Below, piece after piece: positions 40,516-52,259 of a stretch of DNA of 64,000 nt (position 1 is its first letter; the number at the start of each line of letters is the position of its first letter). Made by a program: the position numbers and the translations under genes. A model generated the notes under the pieces. The model made no database searches. It had not been told where the DNA came from and saw only the letters and a program-made list of their open reading frames with translations. Source of the stretch: Luzula sylvatica (lineage: Eukaryota > Streptophyta > Magnoliopsida > Poales > Juncaceae); the NCBI GenBank assembly GCA_946800325.1, contig OX326960.1:23117150-23181149 (forward strand), given 5' to 3'.

Positions 40516-42107
40516 TCAATTTCATGTGGTATGATTCTCTATAAATTAATAGTTAATTTCATAGGATAGTTGCATACTTAGATTCGTATCATTGAAACGA
40601 CGACGTGGTCCTCGGAATCGGATCGGACCGGGGCATTCAATCCGTTGTGCGTGGCTCGGTAGTGATGCCGATACCCAACAAGAACACCATCTTGAGTTAT
40701 CGTCCGGCCTTCGAAAAACTAACCCGTCTTTGCTTGCCAAGCACGCAGTTATCACAGAAAACCGGTTTGTACCGATTTTACCTTTGGTAACAGACCCTTG
40801 GAAATCAACAGTTGCATCCCTTCGTGACTCATGTGACCGAGCCGATTGTGCCATAACATCGAATCAGTCTCTGTTCCCGAAAACGCCAAACAATCTCATA
40901 TATTATCGGTAAGATAGAGGGTTCCCGTCTTCGTACCTCTCGCTATCACCATGGCCCCAGTTAAAATCTTCCACGACCCGTTCCCGAACACCGTCTTGTA
41001 GCCTTTGCTATCCATCTGCCCGACGGATATCAAGTTCTTCTTCAGACCGGGAATGTACCGAAGTCCTCGCAAGATCCATCTAAATCCGTTGCTCGATTTT
41101 ATCTGGACATCACCTATGCCCGATATGCTTAGAGGCTTTCCATCTGCTAGGTGAACATTTCATACATCTCCTGATTTGAAATTTAAGAACTTATCTTTTT
41201 GCGAGGTTGAGTGGAAGGATGCACCAGAGTCCAAAACTCATGACTCAACGGGGTTGTCGACGCATAAAACGAGACCGTCGTCTCTGTCTTGATCGGTGAC
41301 AACATTTGCAGAACTCGATTCCACCTTCACCTTTCTCGGGGCTTTGCAATCCCGCTTCATGTGACCTTTCTTGCCACAATTCCAGCACACTAACTCGTCA
41401 CGTGGTCTTGACTTGCTGCGTCATCTCGATTTGGCTCTTCCGCGGTTGTTGCTCCTCTGACCTTCACTGCCCCCGGCTCTCCAAATTCAATGCCGAACCC
41501 GAGGCTTCGCTCCGCTCCTTTCGCCAAATGTAGTCTTTCATAATGCGGTCCCGCACTTCCTCAAAGGTTAAATCCTCCTTGACGCCGATAACGTCTACCG
41601 TCGTCCAGTTCTCCGAGAGAGACGACAATAGCATCAGTGCCTTCATCTCATCGCCAAGGTTAAATTTGAAAGAGTCCAATTAGTTTGAAATAACCTGAAA
41701 AGCATTTAGATGCTCCGCAACAGATCCCCCCTCCGTCATTCGCAGATTGAAAAGACGGCGCACTAGGTGCAGCTTGTTTAGCGAAGATGGTTTTTCGTAC
41801 ATGTTGGACAACGCCTTCATAACCCCGAAAACCGTCGTCTCCTTCGCTACGTTGAACGTCACGTTCTTGGCCAGATATAATTGGATATATCTTAGCGCAT
41901 TGCGGTTCATCTTCTTCCACTTGCCTTCGTCCGTAATATTTTCCGGTCTTGTCTCGAATAGCGCCTCTTCTAGGTCCTTCTGGCATAGCAACGCTTCTAC
42001 TTGTATCTTCCAGTAACTGAAGTCTCGCCCATCGAACCGGCATACCAAAACCTTGTTCTCGTTCATCTCTCGTCTGCTCGAATCTTAACCTTTGCTCTGA
42101 TACCACT
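40516..42107 (-). pseudogene. Copia gag-protease-GAG_pre-integrase remnant, unit 2
   Basis: Minus strand. Gag starts at 42066 (MNENKVLVCRFDGRDFSYWK) and runs through the UBN2-type region to GGSVAEHLNAFQVISN with a stop at 41680-41682. The same reading goes on with LDSFKFNLGDEMKAL to about 41464, then a zinc-knuckle region (41350-41400), a protease-like part and a GAG_pre-integrase part (40790-40900). Stops and shifts make it inactive. It is the uninterrupted version of the unit 1 copy. Confidence 0.85.
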
Positions 42108-42166
42108 TGTTAGGATCGTCGCCGCAAACAAACACGCAAGAACAACACACGTACACAAGTATTTTT
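42094..42166 (-). mobile_element. Primer binding site and LTR stump, unit 2
   Basis: TGGTATCAGAGC (minus) at 42094-42105, followed by about 59 bp of the LTR from TGTTAGGATC. The LTR is cut at 'acaagtatttt', where palindrome-bearing DNA begins. Confidence 0.8.
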
Positions 42167-43197
42167 TTTTCTGTCGTGCGTTCGAACGAACTTGGAGTTG
42201 CGTTCGAACGAACAAAATTCTGGACAACCAAATTTTTTTTCTGTCAAAAATGCTCAATAATTTGAAATTTCCAATTTATAAATTCGATTCGGTATAGCAT
42301 ATAGCCTAAAACGGGGATGATTATCTGTGAATGCTTGTAATTTGTGTTGTGTGGGGGCCGGTGAGCATTCCAAATTGTAATATATTTTATAGTGGGGACC
42401 GTTGAGTCTTCCAAAGTTGTAATAAAATAGGTTTCGTTTTGAAGCGCGACTTTCAAGGCAAGACGACACGACACGGAGATTGGATCTTCAAAGCAAAGAA
42501 TCATCTTATGTTTTAGGATTGGGAATTTAGGATTTTATGATTGCTCATAAAACTAAAAGGCCAATATGCTATACCGTAATATTTTATTTGTTTTTGTGAA
42601 TGAATAAAATAAATGATTTTTATTAAAAGAAAATCCTCCCACGTAATTGTCAAGTTATTTGCCTTCCAAAATGGAACCTTCAAGACTAGTACTTGTTTAT
42701 TTGTGTTGCATGGCCTTCGTCTGGCACAGATTTACACGTACGTAGCATGGAATGCATGCATTGATTAGGAGTTGACGTGTTGCATGGCCATAGTCTGGCA
42801 TGTCAATTCGCTAATTGAATGATACTCCACTTGTGGTTTGGACTTGACCAATTCGCTAGCTAGGCTAGGATTTGGGGCAAGGAATGAGGTACACACACTG
42901 GTTTTGAGTTGGACTCAATACCGGTCCTCACGAACAAAGCAAGAATCGTCTTGGAGATGATTGGACATTGTCCTACCCAACGTAACGTATTTTCTAAGTG
43001 GTTGGCCTTCGTCACCTTAGAGATACGCTAAATAGGGATCTTGTCCATTACGAGATTTAAGGTATCAAATCTCCGTTTCAATAGTGGGGGCTATTTGAAA
43101 TGATAAAATAATGGGTATTTCAAGTTGTTTAAAATGAATTTTAATATATGAAAGACCACGTTATTAATTACATTGTTTTTCAAAAATTGTAGAATTC
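42167..43197. other. Unassigned DNA upstream of a Copia gag frame
   Basis: 42177-42215 carries two TTCGTTCGAACGAA-like palindromes, a scrap of the LTR family at 20597. The rest includes two 'gttgcatggcc' phrases (42705, 42780) and may be the LTR or leader of the Copia element whose gag starts at 43198. No primer site or LTR ends could be fixed. Confidence 0.4.
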
Positions 43198-44286
43198 ATG
43201 GCTTTACCAAGTAACAACCGCTTTAGTTTGCGTTCCATTTTGGAAAAGGAACGAATGAACGGAAAGAACTTTCTCGACTGGCAGAGGAATCTGGGATTCG
43301 TTCTGAAACAGGAAGGAAAGGCACATGTCTTGGAGACGCCTATCCCTCCTGTGCCAGGGGATAAAACAACTGAGGATGATGAATTCGAACATACGACCAT
43401 CTTGGACGATTCGAATGATGTCACATGCCTCATGTTGGCTACTATGACTCCTGAATATCAAATCCAGTTTGAGAAACATGATGCATACGTGATTATGAAA
43501 CAACTCAGGGAGATGTTTCAGGTTCAAGCAAGGGTGGAAAAGTATCAAGAACTTGACAATGCGACGCAATGGAAGATGCAAGATGGTACGCCCGTTAGCT
43601 CGTACCTTCTCAAGATGAAAGGATATTTCGATCATCTTGAGAGGCTTGGCATGAAATTCGAGGAGGAGTTACAATCTGATTTGATCATGTTGTCACTGCC
43701 ACCAAGTTTCGATTCGTTCATTTCGTATTTCCACATGTCAGACATGCAAAGGACCATTCCCCAGCTTTTCGGAATGCTCAGAACATTCGAAAGTGACATG
43801 AAACTGCGATACATGAAGTCTAGGACTTCGGAAGTATTGGTGGTTGAAGGGAAGAGTCCAAGCAATGGGAACAAAAACAAGAAGAGGAAGGCACAGGGCA
43901 ACAAGATTGCGCCTAAGCCCGTGGGCAAGAAAGCCAATGATGACAAGAAGTGTTTCCACTGTCTCAAGGAGGGGCATTGGAAGCGTGATTGCGAGATCTT
44001 CCTGAGGGAGAGCAAGCAAAAGACCGCTTCCTTGGACACACCGGCATCAGGTATTTCCGTTATCGAATCTTATTTCTTTACTTCATCATCATGGGTGTTG
44101 GACACTGGATGTGGGACTCATATTTGTAATAATATGCAGGGCCTAAGAAGTAGAAGATCGTTGATTCGTGGCGAAGTTGATTTACACGTCGGGAATGGAG
44201 CTCGAGTAGCAGCATTAGCCGAAGGGACGTATGATTTAACTTTATCAAATGGACTTATTTTAGAAGTTGATTCGTGGCGAAGTTGA
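43198..44286 (+). CDS. Copia-type gag with truncated protease (transposon)
   Basis: An uninterrupted 362-codon frame from ATG 43198. The N-terminal part (SLRSILEKERMNGKNFLDWQ) and the centre (LREMFQVQARVEKYQEL) are typical of Copia gag of the UBN2 type. A CCHC zinc knuckle (CFHCLKEGHWKRDC, about residues 259-272) binds RNA, and a protease active-site motif, WVLDTGCGTH, follows at about 299-308. The frame ends 54 codons later with the stop, at the junction with the palindrome block, so protease is incomplete and pol is missing. It is a different family from the minus-strand Copia copies. It is probably an inactive fragment; the open gag suggests it is fairly young. Confidence 0.88.
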   Translation: MALPSNNRFSLRSILEKERMNGKNFLDWQRNLGFVLKQEGKAHVLETPIPPVPGDKTTEDDEFEHTTILDDSNDVTCLMLATMTPEYQIQFEKHDAYVIMKQLREMFQVQARVEKYQELDNATQWKMQDGTPVSSYLLKMKGYFDHLERLGMKFEEELQSDLIMLSLPPSFDSFISYFHMSDMQRTIPQLFGMLRTFESDMKLRYMKSRTSEVLVVEGKSPSNGNKNKKRKAQGNKIAPKPVGKKANDDKKCFHCLKEGHWKRDCEIFLRESKQKTASLDTPASGISVIESYFFTSSSWVLDTGCGTHICNNMQGLRSRRSLIRGEVDLHVGNGARVAALAEGTYDLTLSNGLILEVDSWRS

Positions 44287-45344
44287 TTCCCGACTTTGGC
44301 CCGAAACCGTGCAAAGTGTAAGACCAACCTCAGAGGTTGTGAACATGGTAGGCATTTTATGACTTAAAAGTTAAATATTATGCATAGATTTATGTAATAT
44401 AATATAATTATATCATTGAGCAAGTTTATCATAATGAATGAACATAATTAATATTGATTAGAGCCAAAATTAAATAAATCAGAAAAATTACATGGTCCGT
44501 CATGACGGACTGTACAATAGACTCCTTTGAATTGCAAATACCTTGACTTCCGTCATGACGCATGAAAACGTGCGTCACGACGGGCTTTTCCGTCATGACG
44601 CATGAAAATGTGCGTCACGACGGGCTTTTCTCCGTCATGACGCCAGCCAAACGTGCGTCACGACGGGCTTCACATGTCCGTCATGACGCCAGCCAATGCG
44701 TCATGACGGACTATACAAAACTATTTTGTTGTCCAATCCAGAAACTTTTCAGGGTCGTCCGTCATGACGCTTGGTTACAGCGTCATGACTGACTGTACTA
44801 TACCGTCATGATGCCAGCTTGTGCGACATGACGGACTGTACAAAACAATTTTGTACATATTCACAGGAACTTTTGGGCTTCGTCCGTCATGGCGCTGGGT
44901 TAGAGCGTCATGACTGACTGTACCCTACCGTCATGACGCCAGCTCATGCGTCATGACAGACTGTACAAAATTATTTTGTACAAGTTCACATGAACTTTTT
45001 GCACTTTGTCCGTCATGACGCATCACATGTGCGTCACGACGGAGCCTAATTACACAGTACGTCATGACGAACAACTATTGTGCGTCACGACGGACAAACT
45101 GTAACTCCTCAGATCCAACTCTTGGACTTCCCGATACATGGGTGCATCATGACGCACAATATGCTCCGTCATGACGCACCAGACCTGAAATTCATTTTTA
45201 TTTTGTAATTTTCACTGATTTTAACCGTTTCAAAAACGAGTAATCATGAACTCTTCATGATTACTTCTAGATTTTTTTGATCGTCTCATGATCAAATACT
45301 AGTAAGGTTTTTATGGTCCAAATTTAATCCATCAGAAATATTAA
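44287..45344. repeat. CGTCATGACG palindrome array, unit 2/3 boundary
   Basis: Copy of 27788-28624, with about 200 bp more array (44560-44700), where CGTCATGACG and CGTCACGACGGGC units alternate. It abuts the truncated Copia gag at 44286/44287. Short frames here are by-products of the array. Confidence 0.75.
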
Positions 45345-47415
45345 TATCGCAAATAATAATAATAATAATAATTTAAATCCATCAGAAATATTGAATTTTG
45401 CAAAGAAAATTATGATCAGTCATTTCGCAAATATTTTCTATTGCCAATTCTTATACATATTATAACATATATTTATAAAATTAAATCTACAATATTTATA
45501 AGTATATTTGTACGGTTGAATCTGATTTTGAGATTTAGATTTAGAAAATTTGATTTTGTTGGTCGTGTTGGTCATACAAGAGCGTTGTTGTGCATCGAAG
45601 CTAGCCCATAACAATTATATTTGATAAGTTTAGTTTTTTTTTATATATATATTTTAATAGATAAACTATTCCTTTTTATTTATGTTAAATTTTCAAAATT
45701 TTACTATGTTTAAACAAAATCACAAATATAACCTTTAGTATTTATAAGATTCTTACTATTATACTTTTTTACAAATAGTAATAATAAAAAAAAATTAATA
45801 TTAAATATGCATTATTTTGCGTTACATTTTTCTTAAATAACATATTCGCAAATTCGATTGTAAAGAATGTTATATATGTAAACTATACTGACGTGAATGT
45901 CAAAATAAATAAAAATTTCAAGTAAATATATTTGATAAGATTTTAAAATTAAAGTTTTAAAATACTACTAATATAACTTACAAAAAGAATAATATACTAT
46001 CTTATATAAAAAAGATATATATTTGATAATTGAATGAAGAATTTGTTTATTCATAATATTAAATCTTACAAAAAATATTAAATAATAAAATATATAACTT
46101 GTTCATGTAATAAAACAAAAAAATGTTTGTAGCGGACGACAATTTTTTCGATTTACAAATGTAAAAAAATATGATAGCTTGAATATAATTTTAAAAATAT
46201 AAATTACGATTTACAAATCTAAAAAATTATGATTGTATTAATGATATTTTTTTAATAATTTTCTGGGATAATAGTTGATAGGTTTCATATGCTATGGAAT
46301 GGGTAGTTATGATATATTTTATTTCAGGGGTCAAACTTGATATTTGCGATTTTATGGTGGACTATTTTGTAATTTTAGCGTCTTTTGACGTTGGACGAAA
46401 GAGCGCGAGTAGTTAAGTGGAGCCCACCTGTCAGTGAGTATGCATGATTAGCACGATTAGTGAAGGCGAGTGATCCAATAACAGAACAACGATCAGAAGC
46501 ATAACCCTCACAATACCAAATTGAACCTCGAGACCTCCGCGCCTATTTCTTCTCCTCTTCTTCACTTTCTAGCGACGAGCCTTGCCTTCTCCTCTCTCTC
46601 TCTCTCTCTCTCTGATAGCGGAAGGATTTCGTTCTCTTACCAGTGACAGGAATCAACCGCTCCCCTTCTCTGCTAAGTGAGTTTGTTGAAACCGTTGATA
46701 GTTTCAGAGATCCTTCTTCTTTTTTCGTTGATTGATTTGAAAAGGGTTTATTTGGGATCGCAAAGGTATTCTGCATTTGTTTTCAGAGATCCTTCTTCTT
46801 TTTTCGTTGATTGATTTGAAAAGGGATTTCACAGAGGTATTCTGCATTCGTTTTTGTCAGAAATAAAGCTTTATATGTATTTGTATTCGTTTTCGTTGAT
46901 TGATTTAAAAAGGAATTACGTGTTTTTGATCAGAAATTCTTCTTGTTTTTTTTTTCTGTTGATTGGTTTGATTGTCGGAATGATTGCTCTATATGTTTAA
47001 TTGTACTAGAAATAGACGTTTCTTTAATTGAAAGTTTGATTTTGATAAATTTGGGTTTATTCCGTAAATTTGATTTTTAAATTTGATCTAGGGTTTAATT
47101 TTATGTCCAATTCAGTGTATTATGTTCAAGTGTTTTAAATTTTCATTAATTAGTCTCAATTGAGGCGAAAATTAGTTTTATTTTCTGAAATCGTTCAATT
47201 TCTTCTGCAAATGGGGCTCAGTCTTTTTGATTTCAATCAATTGCCTTTAATTATGCCCTAAAATACAAAAATAAACAATGAAGATGTAAATATGCAAAAT
47301 TTTAAATTAGTACACGGTCACTGCAATGATTTTGTGTACTCACTAGTTTCGTGTTGTTTTGCAGAAAAGCCCACAAAGTTTTTCCAATAGGTACTGAACC
47401 CCTTTGACAACAAGA
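45345..47415 (+). promoter_or_regulatory. R copy 5, A3 upstream block, promoter and leader
   Basis: 45345-45755 is R. The A upstream block follows, with GGAGCCCACCTGTCAGTG at 46419-46436, then the (CT)n leader and leader intron as in A1. The 5' leader and leader intron differ from A2 at only a few bases. Confidence 0.6.
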
Positions 47416-48915
47416 ATGGGTCCAGACAGAAAGGGGAAAACTGCTGCGCGAGGGGAAAGCGGATCCGCCTCTCGACCTTACAATTTGACGAACAAGATAG
47501 ATATGAAAAAGGCAAAGGAGTGCTATTATCTCCTCGAGGACTTGCTGAACCATAACTACGGTTCTTATTTCAAGGAACCGGTCGAGCCCATCAAGCAAAA
47601 ACTCAGGAGAGACTGGTACTCCAGTGGCGGTGGTTTGGGACAGTTTGTTTCGCACGTGAGATCAGTATTCTCCTATGCCATGCGATCTAACCCTGTTCAA
47701 AGTCATGTGCATGCCATGGCAAATGAAATGGAGAATCTCTTTAATGCGCGATGGAGATATTTGGAGGAGAAATGGGCTAAAGAAGACCCCAATTTGAACC
47801 AAAGGGCTAAGTCTTCAACAGAGGTAGTAATCGATCTCTTCAAAGTTAAAAAAAAAAATAAAAAAAATTAATTTTTTTTTTATGAAATTATGTTATTGAA
47901 ATAGAACTAATTTTTTTATTTCAGACGGCGACCAGTAGTGTTCGAGGCTCGTACCTATCCCCTGCATGCAGAGGTGTGAAGCCCTAATTCATATCGACTT
48001 TGCATTATACTTTCTTTATAATTTAATTTTTTTCTAATCAACTTTTTTTTTTTTTTTTGAATTTCAGGAGAAAGTTCAAGGGGGCATAATGCCACTTTTT
48101 CAAATCGTAATACTCAGAACCAATATAAACAGCACTACTCGTCCAGTAAATTATTTCTCCTTTAATTTACTGAGATTACAATCTATTTTCATAATATTCT
48201 TGTTTCATTTTTTCTTATACATTTTGTCATTGCAGATAATGCTGGTGAGAGATATGATAGCCGTGCCGATAGTGCTCGAAGTTCGAGCTCTGGCAGAAAG
48301 GTAATTTCTCAATTTATATCATCTATATATATAATGCAGATATATTTCTTGTAATATTCATAAAAAGGTATTTTTATGTTTAGGAAATTTCTGCAGCGCC
48401 ACACATTAATGTATTCAGGGCGCCAATCAGCGTAACAAATTCAATATCTGAACGAGAGGAACAAATGATCGAATTATCGACTGAAGATTCCGATCCCGTA
48501 CTAACTCCCGAACAGATTCTACGACTAAGACAAGAATCTCGAATTGCATTTGATGAGGTACCTTTACGAAGTCTCAAAATTTCATGTATACCCCCTTCAG
48601 AATGTGACATGGCACAAAATTCGTATTTTTATCCGTATATGCGATTTGAGAATTTACAGTTCGCATTCTTAATTTTTGACTCAAATTTTGACTATTTGTG
48701 AATTTTTTTTTTTTTTTAATGAACAGCTTAAGTGCACCGTGGAACATAACGACTTGTTTTCCGCGGAAGTGGAGAAATTTGTAAGTTATGCGGCTCGGTC
48801 AAATGTCACGCTCTCGCAATTCGGGCTAATCCCAAAAGACGAAAAATTCATTGACGATGAATTTTTGGTCGTCTCAACTCGATATGATGAGATCGAAGAG
48901 GGAGAGATCGTCTAA
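47416..48915 (+). CDS. A3: short A-type GTE-like protein, 320 aa
   Basis: Exons 47416-47823, 47925-47973, 48068-48145, 48236-48300, 48384-48557 and 48727-48915, all with GT-AG sites; frame open to TAA at 48913. The first 131 residues equal A1, including the bromodomain without ZA loop and N92. The fifth exon is a fusion: A exon 5 runs through ATATCT into the middle of exon 8 (GAACGAGAGG), in frame. The Ser-rich region and the LKSRFAGTIARAEQ segment are therefore gone. The last exon is more like B (CTVEHNDLFSAEVEKFVSYA) than like A1. It looks able to make protein; whether it is expressed cannot be seen. Confidence 0.8.
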
Positions 48916-50803
48916 CTGTATCAGAAATTCTTCTTGCTTTTTTTTTTCTGTTGATTGGTTTGATTGTCGAAATGATTGCTCTATACGTTTAACTGTACTA
49001 GAAATAGACGTTTAAGTAACTGAAAGTTTGGTTTTGATAAATTTGGGTTTATTCTGTGACTATGTATTAATATTTGATTTTTAAATTTGATCTAGGGTTT
49101 AATTTTATGTCCAATTCAGTGCATTATGTTCAAGTGTTTTAAATTTTAGTCTCAATTGAGGCCTAAATTAGTTTATTTTCTGAAATCGTTCAATTTCTTC
49201 TGCAAATTGGGCATGGGGCTCGGTCTTTTAGCGTAATTGTTTATCCATCCCTCGAGTACAATCAATTGCCTTTAATTATGCCATAAACAACAAAAGTGAA
49301 CAATTAATATGTAAATAAAACAACAAAGCAATGCAAATTTTCAAATTAGTACACAGTTTTTGTGCACTTACTAGTTTCCTATTCTTCTGCAGAAAACTAA
49401 TTTTTTTTTAATTATAAATTAATATATATTATAAAATAAAAGTATATTTTAAAAATTATATAATACATATACAAATATATTATTCATCATCTAAAAGGTA
49501 TATGATTCAGATGGAGCCAATTGATCGAATTTCTTCCTTTTGCAAATAAATTTTGAAATTAATCCCTAAATTGTTATTTTGATGGTTGTATGATTTATAG
49601 AATAAATATTTGTTTTTCTTTTCTTTTTTATAAAGAATAAGGTAAAAAATATAATATGAGAACTAATATTTAAAAAAGTCCCTCACAATTCAATACTTTA
49701 TTATTATCTCCATAAAGAGATTTTAACTTTTTACCGCCACTTTGCATATTCCATATCCTTGGTTAATGTATTTATAATTTATATATATCTTATTCAAAAC
49801 AAAAATAATAAATGAAATTAAATTAAATGAAAATAAAAAGCATGAATTATAAGAAAAATGCAAATTTTCTTGTATGTCAAAAATTACATTCTGCATAAAA
49901 TAAAAGATATTTTCTAATACATTAGTGATTATTAAATTATATAATATTTCGTTCTATAATTTTAAGATTAAATGTTGAATATGTTAAACATAATATATTA
50001 GTGTATGATAGTATTTTTGAACTAATATTTTTAATTCAGAACCTATATTTTAATAATATTATTACAATTTATTATTATAAAATAATACGTTTCAATTAAA
50101 ACTAAAAAAAATATTTTTATTTTAAATTATAGATTAATATATAGTATAAAATAAAAATTGTATAATATTTATTGTATTTACAAATTGTATCAGTTATCTA
50201 AAAGGTATATGAGGCGGATGGAGACAATTGATCGACCTTCTTCCTTTTGTGAACTAAATTTTGAATTTGACTCCTAAATTATTGTTTTGTTGGTTATATG
50301 ATTTACAGAATAAAGATTTGGTTTTTTTTTTTTTTTTATGAAGACTGAAGGGATAAATTCTAAAAGTATCAAGAACAAGGTAAAACATTAATATGTGAAG
50401 TAATATTACAAAAGAAAAATACCTTGCATTTGAATACATTATTTTGGTTCCCGCATAAGAGATTTAACTTTTATTATCTCTTTATATACTCCTCGTAGGT
50501 GTCCGTTTTCAATTTGCGATTCAATTATTTATTTTTACCAAGATATCCTTGGTTAATGTGTTTGACGTATCTGTTTTATTTAAAACCAAAATAATAAATT
50601 AAATTAAATTAAAACAAAATCATAAATTATAAGAAAAATGCAAATGATCTGGTATGTCAAAAATTATATTTTGCACAAAATAACATCATAATAAACAAAA
50701 AGAATCACATCAGCATGAGTTCTTGATCCATTACACGAAATATAACAGTACTCACTAATGTACAGAAAAAAGTGTTACAGAAAATCAAACGAAAATAAAT
50801 AAG
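48916..50803. repeat. A3-B3 spacer with leader-intron copy and both B upstream copies
   Basis: 48930-49395 is the orphan leader-intron copy and shows the empty site of the unit 1 Harbinger-like element at about 49228. 49490-49960 and 50200-50700 are the two diverged B upstream copies. No gene. Confidence 0.65.
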
Positions 50804-51753
50804 ATGGTCCGCGTCTTTCTTTCTCTCTCAACTGTGCGAGGGAAGAAAAAGAGGGAAAAGTTTGTTTTAAGTTTGTTTCATTGCAGTGGTAGCGAGGATT
50901 TTACGAGCTCGTTATTTCGGTTTTGGCTTGCTGTAATGGCAGCAGTTATTGAAGAATCCCCTTTCATAAGCGACAAATCCCCTCTCATTATTCAATCTCT
51001 CTTACTCTCATTCTTTGTGATAATAAGCGAAATAATTTGTTCAAAAATTCACAGACGACTCAAAATCAGCTCGCTTTCTAAGCAAGGTGATTTTTTTTTT
51101 TATTGATATTGTTCCTCGCATTTGCAATTCCTTCTTGTAGATCATTTTTTTTGTATTCGTTTTCGGTTTGAAAAAAAGGCATTATATGTTTTGGGTCAGA
51201 AATTGTTCTTGTTTATATGTTGATTGGTTTGAAAAGGGTTTGTTTTGGATCTGAAAGGTATTTTATATACCGTACTGTCGGAATGATGCTTTATATATGT
51301 TCAATTGTACCAGGAATAGGCGTTTCAGTAAAGAAGTTATAAATTTGAGTTTATTTCGTAACTATGTACTAATATTGATTTTTACATTTGATCTAGGGTT
51401 TACATTTATGTCCAATTGTGTGTATTTGGTTTGGTTACACATCTCTATGTTCAAGTCTTGTAAATTTTCATTAATTAGTCTGGATGGAGGCCTAATTTAG
51501 TTTTATTTTCTGAAATGGTTTAATTTGTTGCGCAAATTGTACATGGAGCTCAGTATTTTGTTTAATTGTCTAGTGATCCCTGAAATACAATCAATTGGCT
51601 TCTTGGATTATGCCCTAAACAACAAAAGTAAACAATGAAGATGTAAATATTAAATAAAACAACAAAGCAATGAAAAAACAAGAATGATTTTCTGTACTTA
51701 CCTGTTCCTATTCTTTTACAGAAAAAAAACCCCCAAATCATTCGACTTTGCTA
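50804..51753 (+). other. B3 leader whose upstream frame is in phase with B3
   Basis: The leader frame starts at ATG 50804. The donor region reads GCAAGGTGATT rather than GCATGTGAGT. If splicing uses the GT at 51087 and the acceptor ending at 51721, the leader frame (283 nt plus 32 nt) joins the B3 ATG in phase with no stop, adding 105 residues. This depends on an unverified splice and on transcription starting before 50804. Confidence 0.35.
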
Positions 51754-52208
51754 ATGGATTCTGTGAGGAAAAGGAAGAATCCTGAGAGAGGTGGAATCTC
51801 TGAAGCGCCCCCTCAGAATTTGAGAAATTCCTACAGACTGACGGATGTGCGAAAAGGGAACCAATGTGGATGGGTCGTTAAAGACTTGATGAAGCACGCT
51901 GCTAATGGTCGGGTTTTTAACCAGCTCGATTCAATGTACCAGAGGCTTAAACGGGGCGGGTTCTACGATACGGATCAGTTCGCATCGCATGTCAGGCGGA
52001 CTTTCGCCAATGCGATGAATTACAACCCTCCTGACAGTTATGTGCATCGATTAGCAGAGGACCTGAATGCTATGTTCGACTCGCAATGGACATCTCTAGA
52101 GGAGACATGGGCTACTCAAAACACTAGTTCCAAAAGGGCTAAACCTTCTGAGGTAATAGTTAATAATTTAATTCCCAAATTATAAAATATTCTTTTTGTA
52201 ATTGTAAT

Positions 52209-52259
<51 letters not shown>

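Noticed and set aside
44562..44792. 76-codon plus frame with repeated VRHD words
   Set aside because: Translation of the CGTCATGACG array; the frame follows the motif spacing only locally.
47302..47655. 117-codon minus-strand frame, seen again at 9578 and 30583
   Set aside because: It is the antisense of the A bromodomain exon and is identical only because that exon is; no splice or start context supports it.
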